Part shown: piece after piece, positions 1 through 6,594 of the stretch
Layout: every line of letters starts with the position of its first letter
Numbering within the stretch: the stretch's first letter is position 1
Origin: Planctomycetia bacterium
GTDB lineage: Bacteria > Planctomycetota > Phycisphaerae > Phycisphaerales > SM1A02
Assembly: GCA_005799205.1 (NCBI GenBank)
Contig: SYHM01000149.1
Span: forward strand, 1 to 12,800
Direction: 5' to 3'
Length of the DNA: 12,800 nt
The notes under the pieces: generated by a model
Database searches by the model: none
Told to the model about the DNA's origin: nothing
Seen by the model: the letters and a program-made list of their open reading frames with translations, nothing else
Translations under genes and position numbers: made by a program

Positions 1-959
1 CGTGCCCCCGAGGCGAGGAGATCGACGGCCCGGTCCATTGCACTCTGCCAGAGCGAAGCTGGATTCTGTGATTCGCCTTCGACTCCGCGAACCGATGGAA
101 GGCGCAAGCGAGCGTCGCTGTGGACGAACTTCCATCCATATCGCACCTCGTCCGTGATCCACCACTGATTGACATCCTTGTTCTCGCGAGGCTTGATTCG
201 GTAGACGATCCCCTCATTGTGTTCGATCGAAATGTTGTCACCACTGGCAGTGATGCCATCGATTGACGGCGTCTTCTTCAGAAACCAAACGCGCTGCTGA
301 AAGAGAAAATCCTTGTCGAGCAGTGCGCCGACGGGGCAGAGGTCAACAACATTGCCAGAGAGTTCATTATCGAGTGCGACTCCAGGAAACACATCGATCA
401 TTTCGGTGCCGCCGCGGCCGTCCACAAGCAACTCTGAAGTCTCGGTCACCTCACGGGTGAAGCGCACGCACCGCGTGCACATAATGCACCGATCGCTGTA
501 GAGCAGCACATGTGGACCAACATCCTTCTTTGGGTTCTTGATCTTGTCTTCTTGAAACCGCGACTGAGACCGACCGTAGTCGTATGAGTAGTCCTGCAAA
601 GAGCACTCGCCGGCCTGATCGCAGACCGCACAGTCGACGGGGTGATTGATCAGCAGCAACTCCATCACCGCGCGTTGGTTGGCAACGGCCTTGGTTGTGT
701 CGGTGCGCACAACCATGCCATCAACGGCAGCTGTATGGCAGGTTGGCATCAACTTCGGAATCAACTCGAGCTGCCCCGTGCGCGCATTTGGCTGCCAGAT
801 CTCCGCGAGGCAGATGCGACAATTCGCTGGAACCGAAAGTCCTGGGTGGTAGCAGTAGTGCGGAATCTCGATGTCGTTCTTGTGCGCGACATCAATGATC
901 GACTGACCCTTTTCGAATTCGAGCTCAACTCCGTTGATCGTCACTTGTGGCATTGGCAT
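1..959 (-). CDS. nuoG: NADH-quinone oxidoreductase subunit G (NuoG), N-terminal part, runs off left edge
   Basis: About 319 residues of the Fe-S subunit of respiratory complex I, which passes electrons from NADH to quinone on the cytoplasmic arm. The N-terminal 2Fe-2S ferredoxin domain has Cys36, Cys47, Cys50 and Cys74. The NuoG-specific His-Cys box follows (His106, Cys110, Cys113, Cys119). A 4Fe-4S site is formed by Cys158, Cys161, Cys164 and Cys208, the last in DLCPVGAL. After about residue 220 the start of the molybdopterin-oxidoreductase-like region is visible; the rest lies outside the window. Two in-frame ATGs are possible (959 and 953). An AGGA at 964-967 is 4 nt from the first and 10 nt from the second, so the start is uncertain by two residues. 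The gene begins 28 bp after the stop of the 988-1626 gene, so it may be read with the fab-type genes, which is unusual for a nuo gene. All visible cluster ligands are intact. Confidence 0.95.
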   Translation of the reverse strand, partial: MPMPQVTINGVELEFEKGQSIIDVAHKNDIEIPHYCYHPGLSVPANCRICLAEIWQPNARTGQLELIPKLMPTCHTAAVDGMVVRTDTTKAVANQRAVMELLLINHPVDCAVCDQAGECSLQDYSYDYGRSQSRFQEDKIKNPKKDVGPHVLLYSDRCIMCTRCVRFTREVTETSELLVDGRGGTEMIDVFPGVALDNELSGNVVDLCPVGALLDKDFLFQQRVWFLKKTPSIDGITASGDNISIEHNEGIVYRIKPRENKDVNQWWITDEVRYGWKFVHSDARLRLPSVRGVEGESQNPASLWQSAMDRAVDLLASGA

Positions 960-987
960 GGCATCCTAGCGATCCCCTACGCGCCTC

Positions 988-1626
988 TCAGCGCGTGACG
1001 CACTCGACTTCGATTGCCTCAGAAACGAGGTCAACACGAAGAACCTCGACTGTTCGCCCATCACCAAGCGCGAAGGTTCGTGGCAGTCGCAACGTCTGCG
1101 CTCCTTCGCCCTCGAGAAACCCCAGCGCGAGATTCGCCCCCCATGGAACGGGCAGTTGGCCGATCGCACCCGACTGAGGCGACATCGAGATCTCGCCAGC
1201 GGCAACGCTGATCGCGCACGAGCCACTCCAGATGCGTCCGCCCACTTCGATGGCGACCGTCGCCGTCCCATCCACAAATCGCACTTGGGTTGCCGCGCCG
1301 GCCATCGGCCACGGGAGCGATGGATCGTGCGCAGTCCAGAGCGGACCGCGTGCAGCGAGCCATGCGTTGATGTCCGAGTCGCGAATCCGCAAGACCCATC
1401 GCTCACCTCCAAGCCGCACCCTGCTCACCGTGGCAGCGATGTGTTGCTCGAGTGCACTGCCTCGATCGAGACTGTCTGGGTTTCCCGCGAGTGCAATGGG
1501 ATCGATCCACCATGATGGAGGTCGATATGAGAGGACCAATGCGAGCCCGACCAACACACTCGCCGCACCAACGACCCATGCGACCGCGAGCAGCCGCCTA
1601 CGGAACCATCTCGCATGGGCGGTCAC
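988..1626 (-). CDS. Membrane-anchored protein of unknown function, coupled to fabF
   Basis: A 212-residue protein that I cannot assign to a family. The chosen start is GTG at 1624-1626, sharing GTGA with the fabF stop; this puts a hydrophobic helix (about residues 11-33) right after a basic N terminus (RWFRRRLL). The frame stays open upstream to 1809, but that part would lie entirely inside fabF and reads as low-quality Arg-rich shadow. After the anchor come a Pro/Trp segment (SYRPPSWW) and a soluble, probably periplasmic domain rich in beta-type stretches. It contains RIRDSDINAWLAAR at about residues 80-93. That segment is reminiscent of the 'E/D-x-x-I/L-N-x-x-L' stretch in several single-pass envelope proteins, but this is weak. 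The overlap suggests translational coupling with the two ketoacyl synthases and a shared role, which remains inference. No SD is visible. Confidence 0.75.
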   Translation of the reverse strand: MTAHARWFRRRLLAVAWVVGAASVLVGLALVLSYRPPSWWIDPIALAGNPDSLDRGSALEQHIAATVSRVRLGGERWVLRIRDSDINAWLAARGPLWTAHDPSLPWPMAGAATQVRFVDGTATVAIEVGGRIWSGSCAISVAAGEISMSPQSGAIGQLPVPWGANLALGFLEGEGAQTLRLPRTFALGDGRTVEVLRVDLVSEAIEVECVTR

Positions 1627-2963
1627 GACTCGAAGGCGGTCACGCACACGGTGTCGTTTTGTCCGCCGAATCCGAAGGAGTTCGAAAGGCACGTTCGCAC
1701 CCGCGCCGCACGTGGGGTATTGGCGACATAATCGAGATCGCACTCTGGATCGGGAGTCGTGTAGTTGATCGTCGGGGGGAGCATGCCTCGGTGGATCGCC
1801 ATCACGCAAGTAATGAACTCGACTGCTCCAGCGGCGGCAATGAGATGACCCAGCATGCTCTTGACCGAACTCATGGGAATGTCTTTCGCCAGTTCGCCAA
1901 AGACACGCTTGACCGCAAGAGTCTCGATTGAGTCATTTTCCTTCGTACCCGTGCCGTGCGCTGAGATGTAGTCAACCAGCGGCCGACCGTCGGCGCCACG
2001 AGCATGTGGATCGATTCCAGCTTGCGCGAGTGCCTGCAGCATTGCTGCGGCGGCGCCGCGACCCGTTGGCTCTATGTCCGTGATGCGATACGAATCGGCG
2101 CTTGATCCAAACCCAATGACTTCTGCAAGTGGAGTGGCTCCCCGCGCGAGCGCGTGCTCAAGTGTTTCGAGAATGACCATGCCAGCTCCTTCGCCCATCA
2201 CGAACCCACCGCGGCCAAGATCGAAAGGACGGCTCGCAGTTCGTGGATCGCCGGTACTTGTGCTGAGCGCTGTCAGTCGATTGAACCCGGTGACTCCCAG
2301 CACATGAATCATGGTGTGCGCGCCACCAGCGATCATCACATCGGCCTCCCCACCGCGCAGAATGCTCGTGGCCTCTCCGAGCGCCTGCGTACTCGCCGCG
2401 CAGGCTGTGAGGCAGTTGTACGCGGGGCCACGCGCGCCGAACTCGCGTGCGATGTGTGCGAGCGGCATATTGGGCTCCTGCTCGATCTCGCGTGCGGCGT
2501 TCAACAGTGAGTGACCGAGTTTCGCCCAGACCGCTCCATCGGTCTTTCCTGCGGCAGCATCCCACGCCTTCAGATTCGCTGCGAGATAGTTGGGAGTGTC
2601 GATGACGCCTTCGCCTGCGCCGAGGTAGATACCCACCCGGCGCATGTTGCGCGCAGGCTTCACATCAAGTGCCGCCTGCTTCCACGCTTGCGCTGCCGCC
2701 CCGAGTGCGAACTGCGAATTGATGCCGGCAGTCGCGTGGATACTGGCATCTTTCATGAACGCGCGCGCGTCGAACGACTTCACTTCACTCGCGAACGTCG
2801 TCGGAAAGGTGCGTGCGTCAAATCTCGTGATGGGAGCCATTCCAGACTCCCCGCGCATGAGGGCCCCCCAGACGGTCTCGAGGTCGTGACCGAGCGGTGT
2901 GATCCACCCCATGCCGCTGACAACAACGCGGTCACGTGGGGTTCGGTCAGCGCGCTGGCTCAT
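1623..2963 (-). CDS. fabF: Beta-ketoacyl-ACP synthase, FabF (KAS II) type, catalytically intact
   Basis: Cytosolic condensing enzyme of 446 residues that decarboxylates malonyl-ACP and joins it to an acyl chain, extending it by two carbons. The thiolase fold begins at VVVSGMGWITPLG. Cys188 is the nucleophile (LTACAAS), His336 lies in SAHGTGTKE, Lys368 and His373 in KSMLGH, and the C-terminal SFGFGGQN is intact, so all catalytic residues are present. It is slightly longer than E. coli FabF (about 413). The start is ATG at 2961-2963, which overlaps the upstream stop (ATGA) and is preceded by GGAG 6 nt away. A further 56 codons are open upstream but lie inside the preceding gene. It is the active partner of the 2960-4309 protein and could act either in general fatty-acid synthesis or in a dedicated polyketide/lipid pathway. 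No acyl carrier protein gene is in the window. Confidence 0.93.
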   Translation of the reverse strand: MSQRADRTPRDRVVVSGMGWITPLGHDLETVWGALMRGESGMAPITRFDARTFPTTFASEVKSFDARAFMKDASIHATAGINSQFALGAAAQAWKQAALDVKPARNMRRVGIYLGAGEGVIDTPNYLAANLKAWDAAAGKTDGAVWAKLGHSLLNAAREIEQEPNMPLAHIAREFGARGPAYNCLTACAASTQALGEATSILRGGEADVMIAGGAHTMIHVLGVTGFNRLTALSTSTGDPRTASRPFDLGRGGFVMGEGAGMVILETLEHALARGATPLAEVIGFGSSADSYRITDIEPTGRGAAAAMLQALAQAGIDPHARGADGRPLVDYISAHGTGTKENDSIETLAVKRVFGELAKDIPMSSVKSMLGHLIAAAGAVEFITCVMAIHRGMLPPTINYTTPDPECDLDYVANTPRAARVRTCLSNSFGFGGQNDTVCVTAFES

Positions 2964-4309
2964 GAGATGCTCCGAAGCACGAGTGCAGCACTCTGGCCAC
3001 CCATGCCAGTTGCTGTCACGAGAACGGTTCGAAGGGCTGCCGCGCAACTGGGCCGTGCGGCGGCGTCTACTGCAAGGGTGGTCGATGATCTGGTCGAGAG
3101 CCGCGCGGGCAGCCGTTGCTGCGCGAGACATTGGGCTGCCACGCAGGCGGCGATCGCGCTGGCTCCAGCGCCGCAGATGCCAACGTGGGGGGCGAGCGTG
3201 ACAAGCGGAATCTGCGCAGTGCGCTCGCCAAAGATCATGCGAAGCGCCCCAGCCTCAGCGCGGTCAACCGTTGGAATTCCTGTACCGAGCGGCACGATCG
3301 CGTCAATGTCGCTCGCTGGTGTCTGCGCATCATCAAGCGCGCCCTCGATCGCCGAGGCGATGTCCCCAGGTGCATCTGCGAGCTCTACGCCGACTGTGTC
3401 GGTGCACGAACACTGTCGCGCGGCGAATCCAGCGAGCTCTGCAACCGCGCGCACCCCGCGGCGCTGCGCACTTTCATACGTTTCTGTAATCAGGATCCCA
3501 CCGCCCTCTCCGAGCACGGTGCCCGATGCGCTGTCATCGAACGGGCGCACCGCGGCCACTCCATCGTCCCCGGTGGCAACACGCGCAAGGCGGTTCGCAA
3601 AGGTCTGGCGAAGCATTCCCATGTAATTCACTTTGCTCTCAGCACCTCCCGAGAGGCAGGCATCGGCGTCCCCTCTTCGAATCACGCGCATCGACTCACC
3701 AATCGAAAGCGCGCCAGAGGCTTCTGCGCATGTCAGCGTGTTCGATGGACCCTGACAATCGTGGATGATCGTCACATGACATGCCAGCATGTTCGGCAGA
3801 TACTTGAGAAGCCACAGCGGCGTGAGATTGTTCATCCCAGTGCGCCCCCACTCGCCGGGGTCGAATCCACCGTCGGCGGTTCGGCATGAGAGCATCGCAC
3901 TTGCGAGTTCATCGGAATCTGCAGGAATGAGACCGGCGCCGATATGGCAACCGACGCGCTCGGGGGCGATTGTTGGCGCAGCTCCCTCATGCGTACCCCT
4001 CGTCGTCAATCCAGCAGCGGCGACTGCAGAACCTGCCGCTGCAACAGCAATCTCAATGTCGCGAGCCATGACCTTCGTCGCCTTGCGATAGCTCTTGGGG
4101 ACGATCGCACGGATGTCGAGTTGCTCGGGAGCAATCGTTGCCGCCACCGTCGAGTAAAACCCAGAAGGATCGAATGCAGAAATCGCTCGGATCGCCGAGC
4201 GCCCCTCACAGAGCCCCTGCCAGAGTGGGTCGATCCCGACTCCGAAACCGGTGACTGGCCCAAGCCCAGTGATCACGATTCGGCGCTTTGATTTCAGAAT
4301 TGGCGACAT
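2960..4309 (-). CDS. Ketoacyl-synthase-like protein lacking the catalytic Cys (KS-beta / chain-length-factor-like)
   Basis: A 449-residue thiolase-fold protein of the FabF family. Recognisable parts are RRIVITGLGPVTGFG at residues 9-23, HDCQGPSNTLTCAEASG at about 183-199, SGGAES at 220-225, RPFDDSASGTVLGEGGG at about 255-271 and GMGGQS at 435-440. Gap-free alignment to the neighbouring FabF from the shared Gly-Pro puts Glu196 where the nucleophilic Cys should be. The first catalytic His is Leu341 (VPLGTG for SAHGTG), the Lys of KSMLGH is Val, and only the second His (His375) is kept. It should not condense acyl chains. In type II polyketide and aryl-polyene systems, Cys-less KS homologues pair with an active KS and help set chain length. 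Its ATGA overlap with the active fabF supports a heterodimer here, by inference. The start ATG at 4307-4309 lacks an SD. The frame is open for 38 more codons into the tandem repeat, which I judge untranslated. Confidence 0.88.
   Translation of the reverse strand: MSPILKSKRRIVITGLGPVTGFGVGIDPLWQGLCEGRSAIRAISAFDPSGFYSTVAATIAPEQLDIRAIVPKSYRKATKVMARDIEIAVAAAGSAVAAAGLTTRGTHEGAAPTIAPERVGCHIGAGLIPADSDELASAMLSCRTADGGFDPGEWGRTGMNNLTPLWLLKYLPNMLACHVTIIHDCQGPSNTLTCAEASGALSIGESMRVIRRGDADACLSGGAESKVNYMGMLRQTFANRLARVATGDDGVAAVRPFDDSASGTVLGEGGGILITETYESAQRRGVRAVAELAGFAARQCSCTDTVGVELADAPGDIASAIEGALDDAQTPASDIDAIVPLGTGIPTVDRAEAGALRMIFGERTAQIPLVTLAPHVGICGAGASAIAACVAAQCLAQQRLPARLSTRSSTTLAVDAAARPSCAAALRTVLVTATGMGGQSAALVLRSIS
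2970..2973 (-). promoter_or_regulatory. Shine-Dalgarno GGAG for fabF, inside the upstream gene
   Basis: GGAG on the minus strand, 6 nt before the ATG at 2963. It supports this start for fabF over the longer open frame. It is among the better SD-like sites in the window; most other starts here have weak or no SD. Confidence 0.5.
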
Positions 4310-4350
4310 GGCGGGTGGGGTGGAGTGCAGCGGGGTGATGGACGTGCGAG

Positions 4351-4378
4351 GATATAGAAAAGTCGCGCGGACGCCCAA
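4351..4378 (-). promoter_or_regulatory. Weak promoter candidate for the ketoacyl-synthase operon
   Basis: TTGGGC at 4373-4378 and TATATC at 4351-4356 on the minus strand, 16 bp apart, about 42 nt upstream of the ATG at 4309. The -35 element falls in the last degenerate repeat unit. Matches to a sigma-70 consensus are modest, so this is only the best candidate in the 136-bp gap. Confidence 0.22.
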
Positions 4379-4451
4379 GGTCACATGCGAAGTCCACATG
4401 CCAAGTTCACATGCCAAGTTCACATGCCAAGTTCACATGCCAAGTTCACAT
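4374..4451 (-). repeat. Six-copy 13-bp tandem repeat starting at the DAHP synthase stop codon
   Basis: Read on the minus strand, the unit is ATGTGAACTTGGC. Four copies are identical (4451-4439, 4438-4426, 4425-4413, 4412-4400). The fifth is ATGTGGACTTCGC (4399-4387) and the sixth ATGTGACCTTGGG (4386-4374), each with two changes. The first copy contains the last Met codon and TGA of the DAHP synthase, so the array looks like serial duplication of the 3' end of that gene. Each unit carries an ATG-TGA pair. It fills most of the gap before the ketoacyl-synthase genes. It has no dyad symmetry long enough for a terminator. Replication slippage is the simplest origin; a role as repeated operator sites is possible but unproven. 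Confidence 0.97.
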
Positions 4452-5798
4452 GCGTCGTGCTACGAGCAACGCCATCTCAAGCGCTTGCTCGTAGTTCAGC
4501 CGCGGATCAAGTGACGAGTGGTAGGCGCGAGCGAGATCCGACTCGACGAGTCCTCGAGCGCCGCCAAGGCACTCCGTGACATTGTCGCCTGTCAGCTCGA
4601 AATGCACCCCCCCGAGAATCGATCCAGCAGCTGCATGAATCTCGAACGCCTGCTCGAGTTCGGCAAGAATGTGTGCAAACTTGCGCGTCTTGACTGGGAC
4701 CGCCCCCTGCTCGCCGCGCTGCACAACGACAGTCTCGGTGTTGCCGTGCATCGGATCGCAAACCCAAAGCACCGGGACTTTGGCTCGCATGATCGCGTGC
4801 AACAGTGGCGGCAGGGTCGCGGCGATTTGGTGCGCACCCATTCTGTGGATGAGCACGATCCGGCCAGATTCGCGTTGCGGGTTGAGTCGCTCACACAGTG
4901 CCACGAGGTCTGCAGCCGTGCGATCCGACGAGACCTTGATACCGATTGGATTTTCGATTCCTCGCAGATACTCGACATGGGCCTCATTGATCGCGCCAGT
5001 TCGAGCGCCAAGCCAAGGGAGGTGCGTCGAAAGGTTCCACCAGCCGCTCCGGCGAGGCACCTGACGAGTCTGCGCCTGTTCGAGGTCGAGCACGAGACAC
5101 TCGTGGCTCGTAAAGAAATCCACGCGTTGCATCTGATGGACACGCACGCCTGCGAGCGTTTCCATGAACTGCAGCCCCTGCCCGATCGCGTCGACCATCC
5201 GCTTGTATTCGGCCGCGAGGGGTGAATGCACGACCCAATCGAGATTCCATTGCTCGGGGTGATGCAGGTCTGCGAAGCCACCGTCAACGAGGGCTCGAAT
5301 GAAGTTGAGCGTGAGCGCCGACCTTTCATATCCACGCAGGAGCAACTGTGGGTTGGGAGTGCGCGCCTCTTGCGTGAATTCTGGTCGATTGATGTTGTCG
5401 CCTCGAAACGTTGGAAGCGAAACTCCTCCACGCGTTTCGACCTCGATCGACCGCGGCTTGGCGTACTGCCCAGCGAATCTCCCCACTCGAACGACGCGCT
5501 TGCGAGATGCGTGCGTGAGCACAAGGCTCATTTGCAGCAGAATCTTGAGTTGATTCGTGATCGACGATGACCGGCATCCTTCAAACGACTCTGCACAATC
5601 GCCTCCGTGCAGCAGGAATCGCTCTCCTGTGGCCGCTGCGGCGAGCTGACTCTTGAGTTCGGCGATCTCACCGCTGGTGACCAACGGCGGAAGCGCCGCG
5701 ATCTGCGCAAGCACCTCGGCGAGCTGTCCATCTGCTGGCCACGCGGGTTGCTGACGAGCAGGGAGTGAGCGCCACGCGTCAGCCGTCCAGGGTTGCAT
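4446..5798 (-). CDS. Class II 3-deoxy-7-phosphoheptulonate (DAHP) synthase
   Basis: A cytosolic enzyme of 450 residues that condenses phosphoenolpyruvate with erythrose 4-phosphate to give DAHP, the first step of the shikimate pathway to aromatic amino acids. It is the class II (plant/Mycobacterium AroG-like) form. Visible motifs are LHGGDCAESF with metal-ligand Cys68, GRFAGQYAKPRS at 107-118, RGDNIN at 132-137, CDPMHGNT at 347-354 with His351, GGVHFELTGDNVTEC at 396-410 with Glu401, and DPRLN with Asp431. These match the metal site (Cys, His, Glu, Asp) of the family, and the length is typical. I chose ATG 5796-5798 because the longer open frame (to 5861) runs through the tRNA-Leu gene. No SD is visible before this ATG. 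The tRNA ends only 24 nt upstream, so the two are probably transcribed together. The stop codon is embedded in the 13-bp repeat. Confidence 0.95.
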   Translation of the reverse strand: MQPWTADAWRSLPARQQPAWPADGQLAEVLAQIAALPPLVTSGEIAELKSQLAAAATGERFLLHGGDCAESFEGCRSSSITNQLKILLQMSLVLTHASRKRVVRVGRFAGQYAKPRSIEVETRGGVSLPTFRGDNINRPEFTQEARTPNPQLLLRGYERSALTLNFIRALVDGGFADLHHPEQWNLDWVVHSPLAAEYKRMVDAIGQGLQFMETLAGVRVHQMQRVDFFTSHECLVLDLEQAQTRQVPRRSGWWNLSTHLPWLGARTGAINEAHVEYLRGIENPIGIKVSSDRTAADLVALCERLNPQRESGRIVLIHRMGAHQIAATLPPLLHAIMRAKVPVLWVCDPMHGNTETVVVQRGEQGAVPVKTRKFAHILAELEQAFEIHAAAGSILGGVHFELTGDNVTECLGGARGLVESDLARAYHSSLDPRLNYEQALEMALLVARRM

Positions 5799-5822
5799 TG
5801 AACCAAGGCTAACCGCGATCAA

Positions 5823-5903
5823 TACGGGCGACAGGACTTGAACCTGCACGGGTTTCCCCACTGGAACCTAAATCCAGCGCGTCTGCCATTTCGCCACGCC
5901 CGC
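5823..5903 (-). tRNA. tRNA-Leu (anticodon UAG)
   Basis: Class II cloverleaf read on the minus strand. The acceptor strands are GCGGGCG and CGCCCGT (with a terminal G-U pair) and discriminator A. The D region is GCGAAATGGCAGACGC. The anticodon arm is CTGGA-TTTAGGT-TCCAG, giving anticodon UAG, which reads CUN leucine codons. A short variable arm has a GGG/CCC stem. The T arm is GCAGG-TTCAAGT-CCTGT. The 3' CCA is not encoded and must be added. The gene sits between divergent doxX-like and co-directional DAHP synthase genes. Confidence 0.97.
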
Positions 5904-5931
5904 GTATGAACTGTTCGTAGGATATTCGATC

Positions 5932-6591
5932 ATGACATGGAGCCAGACTTGCGCAACCAGATTTGTGCCCCTGCTGGCGCGCGTGATCCTTTGCGCAGCC
6001 TTTCTTCCTGTTGGCTGGTCGCACACATTCTCACAGACCAATTATTCGATCGCGCAGACCCGGCAACTTGCCGCGCTAGGAGTCTCAGAAGGCGGCATCG
6101 ATTGGAAGCGGGTTCAATCGACTGGCTTTGCCGCGCAGACCGGCGCTGTGAGTGCGGCTGATGAGCCGACATCGCCACTCACATCTCGCTCGCTCTACGC
6201 CATTGCGCTGACCTCGCATCAGGCAGGATTCCCCTATCCAGCAATTGCAGCGTGGCTCGTCGCACTCACTGAGCTGGGAGGATCGATCCTGCTCTTGGCT
6301 GGTGCCTACGCGAGATTGAGCGCACTTGCGCTGAGCGCTGTCATGGCGGGCGCGTTCATCATGACGACTCTCCCCACACTCACCGTTGCGGGCTGGTGGT
6401 CGATGCCCATGGATGAGTATCAGCGGGTCTATACACAGGTCGGACTCTTCGCGCTGTCGTTGACAGTTGCGCTCGTTGGTGGAGGAGCCCTCTGCATGGA
6501 CGGCGCACTTTTTTCGCCATCGAAGGCCAAGCCGAAGGGCTCAAGCGCATCCCGCGACCGCGGTGCACCGGCCACGAAGGACCCGAAGTAG
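5932..6591 (+). CDS. DoxX-family inner-membrane protein
   Basis: A 219-residue protein with four likely membrane helices (about residues 12-30, 103-125, 128-149 and 166-187), the DoxX topology. Family-like features are Arg17 in the first helix (LLARVIL) and the stretch ALTELGGSILLLAGAYARL at 111-129 with its conserved-type Glu114. DoxX proteins are small membrane proteins linked to quinone or thiol redox chemistry in some bacteria; the substrate here is unknown. A longer loop than usual (about 31-100) separates helices 1 and 2, and the C-terminal 25 residues are basic, Ser/Lys-rich and likely cytoplasmic. The start lies 28 bp from the divergent tRNA. The stop is 3 nt before the vWA gene, so it probably heads that operon, but a link to the ExbB/ExbD function is only positional. 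The family call is by motif and topology. Confidence 0.8.
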   Translation: MTWSQTCATRFVPLLARVILCAAFLPVGWSHTFSQTNYSIAQTRQLAALGVSEGGIDWKRVQSTGFAAQTGAVSAADEPTSPLTSRSLYAIALTSHQAGFPYPAIAAWLVALTELGGSILLLAGAYARLSALALSAVMAGAFIMTTLPTLTVAGWWSMPMDEYQRVYTQVGLFALSLTVALVGGGALCMDGALFSPSKAKPKGSSASRDRGAPATKDPK

Positions 6592-6594
6592 CCG

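Noticed and set aside
2511..3626. 371-residue plus-strand open frame opposite the two ketoacyl synthases
   Set aside because: It runs across the junction of two well-supported minus-strand genes, is rich in Arg, Ser and Cys without domain signals, and is a typical high-GC antisense shadow.
4374..4451. CRISPR array or rho-independent terminator at the 13-bp repeats
   Set aside because: Units are only 13 bp with no spacers, and there is no long dyad followed by a T-run.
5799..5861. N-terminal extension of the DAHP synthase to 5861
   Set aside because: The extension is translation of the tRNA-Leu T arm and acceptor region; the ATG at 5798 gives the family's normal length.
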